Assembly (NCBI GenBank): GCA_017444065.1
Contig: JAFSXJ010000038.1
Span: forward strand, 1-62,756
DNA length: 62,756 nucleotides
Source: Paludibacteraceae bacterium
Lineage (GTDB): Bacteria; Bacteroidota; Bacteroidia; Bacteroidales; Paludibacteraceae
Direction of reading: 5' to 3'
In this document: positions 25,588-34,260 of the stretch, in pieces
Layout: every line of letters begins with the position of its first letter
Numbering within the stretch: the first letter of the stretch is position 1
Translations under genes and position numbers: made by a program
Notes under the pieces: generated by a model
What the model was told of the DNA's origin: nothing
What the model saw: only the letters and a program-made list of their open reading frames with translations
The model's database searches: none

Positions 25588-26661
25588 CTAAAGTTCTATT
25601 CCTAAAATCGTATAAATCGTTTCGCCGCGTTGCAGCAGGAGTTGTCCGTTGCGGAGCGATTTGGCTGCTTGGATATCAGGTGTAACATCCTCGACAGCCT
25701 CTCCGCCGCTTTGTACATATGTAGCGTTAACTGTTGACCCGAAATGTGTTGTGGCATGTATCTCCAATTGTACTCCGCTCTCCATACCGATAACCTCCAG
25801 AGTTCCGCTGGTCAGATAATAAACAGTGTTATATGACCATGAATTGCTGGCTTCGTTATATTCAAATCCTGTTATCAGATACGATGGAAAATCAAAGTCC
25901 TCGTAGCCGCCGGGAGAGGCCATCACCGTGTTCGCTTCGTATGAGTCGTTGATTACGTATGTGCCGGTCGGCAGGATAGTCCCGTCTTTGATGGTAGAGG
26001 CGAACACGGAAAGTTCCATCTCATAATCATCGTTTGTAAGCGTAAGGTTTGTGCACGCATAGCCGAGGTCATCGGTCAGATCGCTGACTTCCAGTTCGTC
26101 GAAGGTGAGGTTCATCGTTGTCGCCTCAGCTGGCTCCCACTCATAGGAGTAATCGTCTTCACTGCTGTTGTCTATAGTGATTTCCGGGGTCTCTACAAAA
26201 TACACGGCCACACTGTAGCATCGCAGCTGCTTGACGCAGTTGATGGTCAGCGTAGTGGCATCAATGTCCGTCACGGCTAATACTTGTTCCGCCTCTACTT
26301 CGTCATCTTCGGCATCGGCAAATACGATTGTTCCGCTCGAAGCTGTAGCCTCGAAAAATTTCTTTATATAGCCTTTGACAACGATTGCTTTCATCGGCTG
26401 TGTGGTTGTGAACGTTACACTTTCGCCGGCGTTCACACCGAAGTAGTGGTTGGCATCGTTGGCATATCGTGCTCCTTTGGTCACGTTGACTTGCACGTTG
26501 TTGCAGATGAATGCGTAGTTGACAAGGTTAGAGCCTGCTTCTGTGCTGTTCGTCACGATGGTCGGCTCGGAATATTCATAATTCGGGTCAAGTGTCTCCT
26601 CAGCAACAGCAACACACCAGCTGGCTATCAATGCAATCAGAGTGAGTAATCCTTTATTCAT
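25588..26661 (-). CDS. Secreted protein with T9SS-like C-terminal tail
   Basis: 357 aa, Sec signal peptide ending near ALIASWCVAVAEE. The mature protein is Asp/Glu/Thr-rich and beta-strand-like with no recognised enzyme motif. The end SLRNGQLLLQRGETIYTILGIEL follows the pattern of type IX secretion C-terminal domains (NGQLxIxRxGxxYxxxG). Together with GldH/GldJ in the window this suggests an exported, surface or secreted protein. The function of the body is unknown. It has its own terminator inside murI, and no clear promoter is seen; the upstream gene ends in a terminator 35 bp away. Confidence 0.7.
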   Translation of the reverse strand: MNKGLLTLIALIASWCVAVAEETLDPNYEYSEPTIVTNSTEAGSNLVNYAFICNNVQVNVTKGARYANDANHYFGVNAGESVTFTTTQPMKAIVVKGYIKKFFEATASSGTIVFADAEDDEVEAEQVLAVTDIDATTLTINCVKQLRCYSVAVYFVETPEITIDNSSEDDYSYEWEPAEATTMNLTFDELEVSDLTDDLGYACTNLTLTNDDYEMELSVFASTIKDGTILPTGTYVINDSYEANTVMASPGGYEDFDFPSYLITGFEYNEASNSWSYNTVYYLTSGTLEVIGMESGVQLEIHATTHFGSTVNATYVQSGGEAVEDVTPDIQAAKSLRNGQLLLQRGETIYTILGIEL

Positions 26662-26695
26662 TATATATGGTGTTATATGATGTTTTAATCAGAAC

Positions 26696-26728
26696 AAAAA
26701 GATACCCACCCTTGTTAAGGTGGGTATC
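26696..26728 (-). terminator. Terminator after the winged-helix gene
   Basis: Ten-bp perfect stem GATACCCACC/GGTGGGTATC (26701-26710, 26719-26728), 8-nt loop, five T's on the minus strand at 26696-26700. It ends the 26737-26934 transcript. Confidence 0.85.
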
Positions 26729-26736
26729 CGTAGGTG

Positions 26737-26934
26737 TTATACCAGAGCAATGATGATCTCGTCCTCAAGCTCGGTGAAGGTTAATTTGCCTTCGCGTGCC
26801 AACCAACCCAATGCAAGGTTTAGTTCAGCCTCTTTGAGTTTGGTTGCTTTCTTCAGAGCTTTGCTCGACTGAGCACCGTTCTGCAATGCATTCCAAATTT
26901 TACCGGCGTTTGCGCCAATCATTTCTACATTCAT
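26737..26934 (-). CDS. Small winged-helix protein (DUF2582 type)
   Basis: 65 aa. The sequence IWNALQNGAQSSKALKKATKLKEAELNLALGWLAREGKLTF has the helix-helix-helix-wing pattern of the DUF2582 winged-helix family, common in Bacteroidota and some archaea. Such proteins are presumed DNA-binding, but targets are unknown. No signal peptide or membrane segment. It stands alone with its own terminator. Confidence 0.8.
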   Translation of the reverse strand: MNVEMIGANAGKIWNALQNGAQSSKALKKATKLKEAELNLALGWLAREGKLTFTELEDEIIIALV

Positions 26935-27048
26935 AATTGTATCAATTTAGTTAAACGTTAGGGTGTATAAATAGTCTTTGTACTATTATTCAACTTATCA
27001 CGCGTTTAACATGGTATCGATTATGACGGATTGTCCGGTTGTTGCCTT

Positions 27049-28305
27049 TCAGGCTTGCCACGCGCGGAATGCTAACGCGGCATTATGTCCGCCGAAACCG
27101 AAGGCGTTACTCAGTGCGTAACGCAGCGGTCGGGCTTGGGGTTGGTTGAACGTGAAGTTCAGTCGTGGGTCAATGTTCGGGTCGTCGTCGCCTTCAGCAT
27201 GATTGATAGTTGGCGGCACAATCTGGTGATAGAGCGCCAGTGTGGTTATCATTGCCTCTAATGCACCGGAAGCACCCAAGAGGTGACCGGTCATCGATTT
27301 GGTGGAGGACAGGTTCATCTTGAACGCGTGCTCGCCAAACGCCTTGATGACCGATTTGGCTTCTGCCAGATCGCCGATAGGAGTAGATGTTCCGTGGGTG
27401 TTGATATAGTCGATATCCTCCGGACGGATGCCTGCATCTTTTACTGCTTCGAGCATCACACGTGCTGCACCTTCTCCCTCAGGATCGGGAGCTGTCAGAT
27501 GGAATGCGTCGGCTGTTGAGCCGTAACCAACCAATTCTGCGTAGATACGTGCTCCACGAGCTTGAGCATGTTCATATTCCTCAAGCATCAGGCAAGCGGC
27601 GCCTTCGCCTGCCACAAATCCGTCGCGCGAAGCGGAGAATGGCCGTGAAGCCCTCTGCGGGTCATCATTACGGGTGGACAGGGCACGAAGAGCATTGAAA
27701 CCACCGATGGAGATAGAGCAAATCTCCGCCTCACTGCCTCCAACCAGAATAGCATCTGCCTTGCCGAGACGAATATGGTTCATTGCAGACATGAATGCTA
27801 TAGCTGATGAGGCGCACGCGGCTGTCGTGCAGAAATTCGGACCTTTCAGCCCAAGACGGATAGCAATGTAGCCTGCAGCTATGTCCGTGATGATGCGCGG
27901 AATAAGGAACGGCGAGTAATGTGGTACGCCGTCGCCTTGCTGCTCGTGCTCCGTTACTTGCTGCTCAAACGTGCTCACTCCTCCCATGCCTGAACCGACA
28001 ATAACGCCTATGCGGGTCGGATCTTCGGTGGAGGGGAGGGCGGCGTCATGATAGGCTTCAAGGGCAGCAGCGTAAGCCAGCATCGTGAACCGGTCAAGCT
28101 TACGTTGCTCCTTAAAGTCGAAATAAGCGTCTGCGTCAAAACCTTTGACCTCGCATGCAAAATGCGAACGATGCAGACTGGAGTCAAACAATGTAATAGG
28201 ACCTGCCCCACTTTTGCCGGCCATAAGAGCCTGCCAGGTAGAGGCAACATCGTTACCCAGCGGATTGACTGTTCCAAGTCCGGTTATGACGACTCGCTTG
28301 AGCAT
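27049..28305 (-). CDS. fabF: Beta-ketoacyl-ACP synthase II
   Basis: Elongating condensing enzyme of type II fatty acid synthesis. 418 aa thiolase fold. MLKRVVITGLGTVNPLG opens the protein. Catalytic Cys is in TTAACASS near residue 166, with His residues in THGTSTPIGD (about 305) and SMTGHLLGASG (about 342), and a C-terminal NAFGFGGHNAAL. It follows acpP by 2 bp on the minus strand, the standard acpP-fabF operon. Confidence 0.95.
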   Translation of the reverse strand: MLKRVVITGLGTVNPLGNDVASTWQALMAGKSGAGPITLFDSSLHRSHFACEVKGFDADAYFDFKEQRKLDRFTMLAYAAALEAYHDAALPSTEDPTRIGVIVGSGMGGVSTFEQQVTEHEQQGDGVPHYSPFLIPRIITDIAAGYIAIRLGLKGPNFCTTAACASSAIAFMSAMNHIRLGKADAILVGGSEAEICSISIGGFNALRALSTRNDDPQRASRPFSASRDGFVAGEGAACLMLEEYEHAQARGARIYAELVGYGSTADAFHLTAPDPEGEGAARVMLEAVKDAGIRPEDIDYINTHGTSTPIGDLAEAKSVIKAFGEHAFKMNLSSTKSMTGHLLGASGALEAMITTLALYHQIVPPTINHAEGDDDPNIDPRLNFTFNQPQARPLRYALSNAFGFGGHNAALAFRAWQA

Positions 28306-28307
28306 GA

Positions 28308-28547
28308 TTACTTGTTCAATGCCTCGGTGATGTAAGCTACAGTGTCACCTACGGTGCTTATCTTCTGGGTAGCATCGTCAGAGATGGTGATACCGAACTC
28401 CTTCTCAAACTCCATTACCAACTCTACAACGTCCAGCGAATCAGCGTTCAAATCGGCTGTGTAGGACGATTCCATGGTAACTTGAGACTTGCTGACACCT
28501 AACTTCTCAACGATGATGTCAATAACTTTCGATTCAATTTCAGACAT
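28308..28547 (-). CDS. acpP: Acyl carrier protein
   Basis: 79 aa carrier of the growing acyl chain. The phosphopantetheine attachment site is S37 in ADSLDVVEL. The protein is acidic with the standard four-helix pattern and a C-terminal VGDTVAYI. It is the first gene of acpP-fabF and has a canonical promoter with a palindrome in its spacer. Confidence 0.96.
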   Translation of the reverse strand: MSEIESKVIDIIVEKLGVSKSQVTMESSYTADLNADSLDVVELVMEFEKEFGITISDDATQKISTVGDTVAYITEALNK

Positions 28548-28590
28548 AATATTGTATATTTATTGGTTAAACTTCTTCACAAAGCGACTG

Positions 28591-28622
28591 CAAAGTAACT
28601 GCTTTTTTGTTAAAAAAGCAAA
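28591..28622 (-). promoter_or_regulatory. acpP-fabF promoter with internal palindrome
   Basis: On the minus strand TTTG (28619-28622), 20 bp, TTACTTTG (28591-28598; one mismatch to TAnnTTTG). The spacer is almost exactly a perfect inverted repeat GCTTTTTT-3 nt-AAAAAAGC at 28601-28619. Confidence 0.7.
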
Positions 28623-28683
28623 TAAATCGTATCTGATACGCACATTTGCCGTGCTATTAACTGTTTTTTGCTATATCCACTCG

Positions 28684-30486
28684 CTAAAACCGCCTCGCTA
28701 TATCTTCATTCGACAATAGAACAACGGCTGTTTTTCCGTCAGGTGTGATGCGGTATGATGGCAGCGCGAAGAGCCTGGTCAGCAAATCATCCATCTCCGC
28801 TTCGCTCAGCGTTTTCCCCATTGGAATGGCAGCGCTTTGAGCCAGAGTCAGAGCGATGCGCTGATGTATGTCGCTGCGTACATCTGACGCTCCTTCCGCC
28901 GAGCGCGCAACGATAGCGCGTAATGCCGCTTCGGCATTCTTGTTAGCCATCATGGACGGCATAGCGGTAATATTGTATTGCTTGTCGGCTACTTTCTCCA
29001 GCTCAAATCCTATGTGCTGCAAGTCAGGTAGCAATGTTTCCAATATCACCTGTTCGTCGGCGCTCACTGTCAGTTGCTCGGGGAAGAGCAGTTGCTGACT
29101 CGCACCTTGTTGGTTCTGCAATTGTATAATCAACTGGTTATACAGAATTGTAACGTGCGCACGGCGTGCGTGTACAAGCAGCAAACCATTGTCTGTCGGG
29201 CAACAGATATAACCGCCGCTGACAGCTTGTGGATGCAGAGGCTTCTCGCTCAAGGCGTGCGGCAGCTCTGTTTGCAGTGGTTCGGATGGTATTTGATATG
29301 GCTGTTGCGATGACTGCTTTAGCGGTTCGTATAAGTCCTGCCAATGTGGTGTGACATGCTCACGTTGTGGCGTAAACGGGTTGTAGCCCGATGATACATG
29401 CAGCTGAGGTGCCTTGGCATTGGCGCGCATCTTGTCGTCGGACACCGGAATCTCTATATTTCCACCCAGAAAATCAATCGACGGTACCACATTGAACTTA
29501 CCCAATGCTGCACGAATCGTTGCAGACAGAATAGGGAAGATTGACTGCTCGTCGGCAAACTTGATTTCCGTCTTCGTCGGATGGACATTGACGTCAATCT
29601 GTTCGGGCGCAATATCGAAATAGACGAAATAAGGCGGTAGTTGCTCTGCCGGCAACATGCCTGAATAGGCTTGCAGCACTGCCTTGTGGAAATACGGATG
29701 ACGCATGTAGCGTCCGTTGACGAAGAAGAATTGTTGCGCCTGCTTGGTCGCCGCTTCCGGTTTGCCTACAAAGCCGCGGATAGTCACCAGCTCTGTCTGT
29801 TGCTCTATCTCCAGCAACTGGGAGGTGTAGAGTTTGGTCTTGCTCTTACCGAACACGCCTTCTATACGCTGCTTGAGAGTGCCGACAGGCAAATCGTATA
29901 TAATCTCGTCATCCGACACAAATGTGAACGATATATTCGGATAGACGAGCACTATATGTTGGAATGTCGTAATCAGGTTGCGTAGTTCCGTCTGGTCGGA
30001 CTTGAGGAAACGGCGTCGAGCCGGTACATTGAAGAACAGATTCTGTACCTGAATACTTGTACCAACCGGGCATTGGCATGGTTCCTGCTTCTGTACTTGC
30101 GAGCCGGCAATATCAAGCATTGTGCCCATCTCATCCTCAGCACGGCGCGTGGTCATCTTCACTTGCGCTACGGCACAGATGCTTGGTAGTGCTTCGCCGC
30201 GGAAACCCATTGTGCGAATACTGAATAAATCTTGCGCCTCGCGTATCTTCGAAGTGGCGTGCCGCTCAAACGCCATACGTGCATCGGATACTGACATGCC
30301 CGAACCGTCATCAATCACTTGGATGAGCGATTTGCCGGCATCTCGGACAAGCACGCGAATACTGCGGGCACCCGCGTCAAGCGAGTTCTCCACTAACTCT
30401 TTCAGGCAGGACGCAGGTCGTTGAATGACCTCGCCTGCTGCTATCTGATTGGCGACGGAGTCCGGTAAAAGTCGAATGACATCCAT
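28684..30486 (-). CDS. mutL: DNA mismatch repair protein MutL
   Basis: 600 aa. The GHKL ATPase N-terminus is complete: MDVIRLLPDSVANQIAAGEVIQRPAS, ELVENSLDAGA, DDGSGM, ATSKI and GFRGEALPSI. The C-terminal dimerisation domain is present, but the endonuclease DQHAxxE motif is replaced by VHARRAHV and the late PHGRP-like motif by TPDGKT. I read this as a MutL without metal-dependent nicking or a diverged Bacteroidota form. The ATG at 30486 is the family start; the longer frame from 30543 runs into the next gene. Confidence 0.92.
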   Translation of the reverse strand: MDVIRLLPDSVANQIAAGEVIQRPASCLKELVENSLDAGARSIRVLVRDAGKSLIQVIDDGSGMSVSDARMAFERHATSKIREAQDLFSIRTMGFRGEALPSICAVAQVKMTTRRAEDEMGTMLDIAGSQVQKQEPCQCPVGTSIQVQNLFFNVPARRRFLKSDQTELRNLITTFQHIVLVYPNISFTFVSDDEIIYDLPVGTLKQRIEGVFGKSKTKLYTSQLLEIEQQTELVTIRGFVGKPEAATKQAQQFFFVNGRYMRHPYFHKAVLQAYSGMLPAEQLPPYFVYFDIAPEQIDVNVHPTKTEIKFADEQSIFPILSATIRAALGKFNVVPSIDFLGGNIEIPVSDDKMRANAKAPQLHVSSGYNPFTPQREHVTPHWQDLYEPLKQSSQQPYQIPSEPLQTELPHALSEKPLHPQAVSGGYICCPTDNGLLLVHARRAHVTILYNQLIIQLQNQQGASQQLLFPEQLTVSADEQVILETLLPDLQHIGFELEKVADKQYNITAMPSMMANKNAEAALRAIVARSAEGASDVRSDIHQRIALTLAQSAAIPMGKTLSEAEMDDLLTRLFALPSYRITPDGKTAVVLLSNEDIARRF

Positions 30487-30505
30487 GGATTTTGACAATT
30501 GGTAG

Positions 30506-30814
30506 TTAGAGCAGAATATAGAACACAAAGATGAGCAATGCAATCAGCACAATCCAGAACGTCAGTTTGGACTTATGCTCCGTGTCGATTCTTAGTTTCG
30601 TCTGTGCCTCATGCGCCTCACGGAACGAGCCGCGATGCAGGCTTGTCACATGCTCGGTTGTATCGGCGTGTTCCTCACCTTCTTTTTCTGCCTGCGCACG
30701 CAAAGCCTGAAGGCGCGCAAGTTTTTGCTTGCGCGCCTCCTTCTCTTCATCGTAGTAGATGGGACGATAGTCCCACTCTCGAGGTTTGTTTACTTTCGGG
30801 AATAGTACCGACAT
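30506..30814 (-). CDS. Small tail-anchored membrane protein
   Basis: 102 aa: a charged cytoplasmic part rich in Lys/Glu (EEKEARKQKLARLQALRAQAEKEGEE, possibly coiled coil) and one C-terminal membrane segment at about residues 83-102. No family recognised, although a gene of this type next to mutL is common in Bacteroidales. Its start overlaps the stop of the upstream TPR gene by one base (TAATG) and mutL follows after 19 bp, so the three genes probably share a transcript. Confidence 0.7.
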   Translation of the reverse strand: MSVLFPKVNKPREWDYRPIYYDEEKEARKQKLARLQALRAQAEKEGEEHADTTEHVTSLHRGSFREAHEAQTKLRIDTEHKSKLTFWIVLIALLIFVFYILL

Positions 30815-32505
30815 TACTTAACGATAGCCTGGAACTCAGCGTCCTCAGCAAACTTGGCGAACTCAACGTCGTTGGCTGCCTTAGCCTTCAGACTTGCGTC
30901 TTGAGCAATAGCGTTCTTGAGGTTGCTCAGCACGTCGGCACGGTTGTTGGTGCGTGCACCTACAACAGCTTTCAGGTATGCGGTCGTTGCATTCGGTTGA
31001 GCTACGTTGTTCAGAGTGTTCTTGGCGGCAGCGTAGTCTTCAGCCAGAATCTGCTGAACGGCTGCGTTGTTCGTTGCGCTCTGTCCGTATGCGCTACGGG
31101 CGTTCTTGTAGTCACCCTTCATGGTGTACAATGTACCCATAGCAGCCGAGAGGTTAGCCTGAGTACCGGCAGCCTTGCCCAGATACTCCTCTGCCTTTGC
31201 GAGGTCGCCGTCTGCCATTGCTGCAACACCTGCGTTGTAATTTACGTCAGGATTGTTCGGCTCAATCTGCAGAGCGTTCTGGAAGCTGCGACGTGCCTCT
31301 GCCACATTACCCTCGTCCATGTAAACCATACCGAGGTTGTTGAAGCCGCGATAGTCGTTCGGGAAGAGTTCGGTAGCCTTCTTGTAGATGCGGATCTTCT
31401 CTGCGTTGTCGTTGGTCAGAGTAGCCGAGTAGAGCAACTCCTCTACGTTCAGAGCGGCAGGATCGTTCTTCGACAGGTTCTTGATTTCGTCATCCGACTT
31501 GCCAATCAGGTCGGTGGTCAGAATCAGACGGCTGCGACGCAGTGCCGGCAGAATCTCGTCAGCGATGTTCTTGTAAGCAGCTGAGATGTTCTTGATTTGT
31601 TTCTCACGCTCCTCAGGATCGTTGTACATCGACAGAACGCGGAGCACGAGGTCCTTGTCCTGAATGTTGCTGTTCTCCAGAGCGGTCTTGAAACCTTCCC
31701 AGTCTTCAGCGGTGATGTTGCTCTCGATACCGGCATTGATCTTGTTCTTCTTCAGGTTGTTAGCCAGGAACTTCTGAGCTACGTCCTGACGGTTCTTAGC
31801 CAGTTTCTCGTTCAGAGCCTGTGCACCATCGGGCGATGCATAACCGGCAACCTCGAGGCTGTGGATAGCCTTGCGCTCGTTGGCATTTGCCTCCTTGATA
31901 GCCTCCTGCAGGTCTTTCATCTGCTGGGTCGTGGTCTCCGAGTTGCGGAGGTTGGCTTGCTGGATGAGGAACAGAATGTCAGCCTCTTGCATCTGTTGGA
32001 TAACGCGCTGGAACTTGTCAGAAGCTACCTGCGGCTTGTTGTCGCGGGCGCTTACGTTCTTGGCGGTTGTGTTCAGACCTTCAGCAATCAGCATGTCGGG
32101 CAGGTCAATCTCTTTCTTGCCAACCTTCGCGTCAAAACGCAGATAAAGCTTGGTGTTCTTGTCCATAGCACCACTGTAGTTGAACGTAGCGTGCTGACGA
32201 TAGGTACCACCTTCTTTGTAATTGACTACTGTACCGTTCTCTTTTGCCTTCTCACCTACATACGTTACAGGATCACCCAGAATCTCCTGGTCTCCGTACT
32301 TCAGTACCGGAGTAACGGTCAGAACGCCCTTCTTGGCGAACTTCTTCTCGGGGAACGTACCGGTGATGTCCACGTTTACCTTGTCACCTACTACAGCCAT
32401 CGGGCTGGGGTTTACTTTTACCTGCTCAGGATTGGGCAGGGTGTTGTTACACGATGTCAGGACTGCCAGAGCAATCACTGTCAACATTAGGAAATGTTTT
32501 TTCAT
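30814..32505 (-). CDS. TPR lipoprotein with OmpA-like segment
   Basis: 563 aa lipoprotein (lipobox LTSC, Cys about residue 19). Residues about 20-130 are beta-rich. A region near 210-245 (IHSLEVAGYASPDGAQALNEKLAKNR) resembles the peptidoglycan-associated OmpA C-terminal pattern. Several tetratricopeptide repeats follow from about 370 (NDYRGFNNLGMVYMDEGNVAEARRSF and on). It is likely an outer-membrane-linked scaffold in the periplasm; no enzyme motif. Its own canonical promoter makes it the head of the TPR-tail-anchor-mutL unit. Confidence 0.78.
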   Translation of the reverse strand: MKKHFLMLTVIALAVLTSCNNTLPNPEQVKVNPSPMAVVGDKVNVDITGTFPEKKFAKKGVLTVTPVLKYGDQEILGDPVTYVGEKAKENGTVVNYKEGGTYRQHATFNYSGAMDKNTKLYLRFDAKVGKKEIDLPDMLIAEGLNTTAKNVSARDNKPQVASDKFQRVIQQMQEADILFLIQQANLRNSETTTQQMKDLQEAIKEANANERKAIHSLEVAGYASPDGAQALNEKLAKNRQDVAQKFLANNLKKNKINAGIESNITAEDWEGFKTALENSNIQDKDLVLRVLSMYNDPEEREKQIKNISAAYKNIADEILPALRRSRLILTTDLIGKSDDEIKNLSKNDPAALNVEELLYSATLTNDNAEKIRIYKKATELFPNDYRGFNNLGMVYMDEGNVAEARRSFQNALQIEPNNPDVNYNAGVAAMADGDLAKAEEYLGKAAGTQANLSAAMGTLYTMKGDYKNARSAYGQSATNNAAVQQILAEDYAAAKNTLNNVAQPNATTAYLKAVVGARTNNRADVLSNLKNAIAQDASLKAKAANDVEFAKFAEDAEFQAIVK

Positions 32506-32673
32506 ACTTGTTGATTTGTTGTATAATGTTGTTTGATTTGATATTTAATACTGTTCGAATGCCGTTCGATTACCGCTTGACGGACGCCCGGATGGCGTTT
32601 CGCAGAGGCAATACCCACCTCGCTGCACGTCAAAACTTGTCCGCGGAAAGCGCACTACACTCTTAATCGGCTG

Positions 32674-32705
32674 CAAAGTTACAAAAAAATTCTCATATAT
32701 GCAAA
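32674..32705 (-). promoter_or_regulatory. Promoter for the TPR lipoprotein gene
   Basis: Minus strand TTTG (32702-32705), 20 bp, TAACTTTG (32674-32681). The -33 side continues as TTTGCATATATGA, an extended form shared with several other promoters in the window. The 5' leader is about 160 nt. Confidence 0.8.
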
Positions 32706-32795
32706 TTTTCTGCGATTTTTTTGAAAAAATATTATTTTTATGCCTACTTTTTGTATATAAATAGTGTGGAATTAGGATATTTGAAATATTTTTTG

Positions 32796-32803
32796 TAACT
32801 TTG
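32796..32803 (+). promoter_or_regulatory. -7 element for the 32852 lipoprotein gene
   Basis: TAACTTTG at 32796-32803, about 49 bp before the ATG. A TTAG at 32772-32775 sits at the right distance but only partly matches the -33 consensus. Confidence 0.55.
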
Positions 32804-32851
32804 CACATGTTAATTTGCTTTAGTAGGCACAAATTGTAATTCTGGTGTCCG

Positions 32852-33679
32852 ATGACAATAACCGGCAGACATATCATTCTTTTCTCCACAGCCGCCATGC
32901 TGTGCTTGGCATCTTGCACCAAGCAGAAGCAGGAGCAGGCGGCTCAGGCGTATGTGGATTACGCAGCCGAGTTGGTAGAGCAGCACCGCTACGAAGCCGC
33001 ACTCCGGCAGATTGACTCCGTTCATTCGCTCTATCCGAAGCAGGTCGCTCAACGCCGGCAGGCAAAGGCTCTCAAGGATTCAGTCGTCTATCTGCAGGTG
33101 CAGCAGACGTTCGCATACTGCGATTCGCTGCTGCAACAATTGCTTCCGCAGGCGGACGAACTGCTCAAACAGTTCCGCTTTGAGAAGAACGATGCCTATG
33201 AGGATCACGGGCAGTACGTCTATCGCAACCTCCAGACTGGATGGAACACCAACCGATGTTTCCTGCAAGCCTACGTCAGTGATGACCGCAAGACGCTTGT
33301 CAAGAGTTACTATTACGGTGCCAAACCTATCCGGCAAACGAGTGTCGCGCTGCAAGCCGCTGAACAGGAGATAGAAATGCAAGGGCAGAATCACGCCTTC
33401 GAGGTCGAAGGATGGCATGAGATTCTCACGCTCAGCGATGACCAGGCACTCGAAGTGCTGAACTTCATCTCCTCGCATCTGTCTGACCGGATACGCGTTA
33501 CTGCGCGCGGCAGCAGCAAAGCGGCGTATTACTTGACCGACAACGAGAAGCAGGCGCTCGACCAGACCTACCGTCTCGGCTTGCTCATGCGCGACATCAA
33601 CCAGCTGGAGGAGCAGCTGCGGATCGCCTCCCAACGGATAGAACACTTCGAATCGCGAACTAAAGAAGGACCAAAGTAG
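32852..33679 (+). CDS. Lipoprotein of unknown function, helical
   Basis: 275 aa with lipobox LASC (Cys about residue 22). The mature protein is Gln/Glu-rich and helical: an N-terminal TPR-like helix pair (AAELVEQHRYEAALRQIDSV), a central segment with conserved Trp/Cys (GWNTNRCFLQAYVSDDRKT), and a C-terminal coiled coil. I recognise no named family. The last codons (KEGPK) run into an AGTAGGG tandem repeat, so the 3' end may have been shaped by the repeat. Confidence 0.7.
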   Translation: MTITGRHIILFSTAAMLCLASCTKQKQEQAAQAYVDYAAELVEQHRYEAALRQIDSVHSLYPKQVAQRRQAKALKDSVVYLQVQQTFAYCDSLLQQLLPQADELLKQFRFEKNDAYEDHGQYVYRNLQTGWNTNRCFLQAYVSDDRKTLVKSYYYGAKPIRQTSVALQAAEQEIEMQGQNHAFEVEGWHEILTLSDDQALEVLNFISSHLSDRIRVTARGSSKAAYYLTDNEKQALDQTYRLGLLMRDINQLEEQLRIASQRIEHFESRTKEGPK

Positions 33680-33745
33680 AACCAAAGTAGGGCTCAAGTA
33701 GGACTCAAGTAGGACTAAAGTAGGACTAAAGTAGGGCCAATCCTA
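33670..33745. repeat. Tandem 11-mer intergenic repeat (AAAGTAGGACT type)
   Basis: Six or seven tandem copies of an 11-bp unit, consensus CAAAGTAGGAC, beginning in the last codons of the preceding lipoprotein gene. Related to the array at 18746-18822 by the shared AGTAGGG core. Confidence 0.8.
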
Positions 33746-33780
33746 GGGTTTACTCAATATTTTGTAACTAAAAAACGCTA

Positions 33781-34206
33781 ATGAAAACATACGAAAGTCA
33801 TATTGCCAAAGTACCTGCTGACGCATCAGCAATATATGCCGTCATTTCCGATTTGAGGAACATTGAGCGCGTGCGCGACCTTATTCCGAAGGACAAAGTG
33901 CAGGAAATGGAAACCGATGCCGACTTTATCCGCCTCAAGGTGGACGGACTCGGGCAGAAGATCATCTTCCGAATAGTTGACCGTATAGAGAATGATACCG
34001 TAAAGTTCGGCGTCGAGAACCTGCCGATGGACGGAAACTTCTGGATACAGATCAAGCAGGTTGCACCGCACGACAGCCGAATCAAGCTTACGCTAAAGAC
34101 CGAACTGCCGATGATGATTGCCATGATGGCGGGCAAGAAGATACAGGAAGGCATTGACCAGGCTGCTGACATGATGGCACAGATGCCTTTCGAACAATGG
34201 GTATAA
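33781..34206 (+). CDS. SRPBCC-family (START/Bet v 1-like) protein
   Basis: 141 aa, cytoplasmic. The pattern YESHIAKVPADASAIYAVISDLRNIERV opens a helix-grip fold, followed by strands (DFIRLKVDGLGQKIIFRIVDR...FGVENLPM...WIQIKQV) and a long C-terminal helix. SRPBCC proteins bind hydrophobic ligands; the ligand here is unknown. It lies after the 11-mer repeat array and before psd, with short repeat-like sequence (GACGATTGAACAAC type) in the gap. Confidence 0.7.
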   Translation: MKTYESHIAKVPADASAIYAVISDLRNIERVRDLIPKDKVQEMETDADFIRLKVDGLGQKIIFRIVDRIENDTVKFGVENLPMDGNFWIQIKQVAPHDSRIKLTLKTELPMMIAMMAGKKIQEGIDQAADMMAQMPFEQWV

Positions 34207-34260
34207 CCGCTTGACGATTGAACAACATAACGAAACGACTTAACGATTAACATACATACC

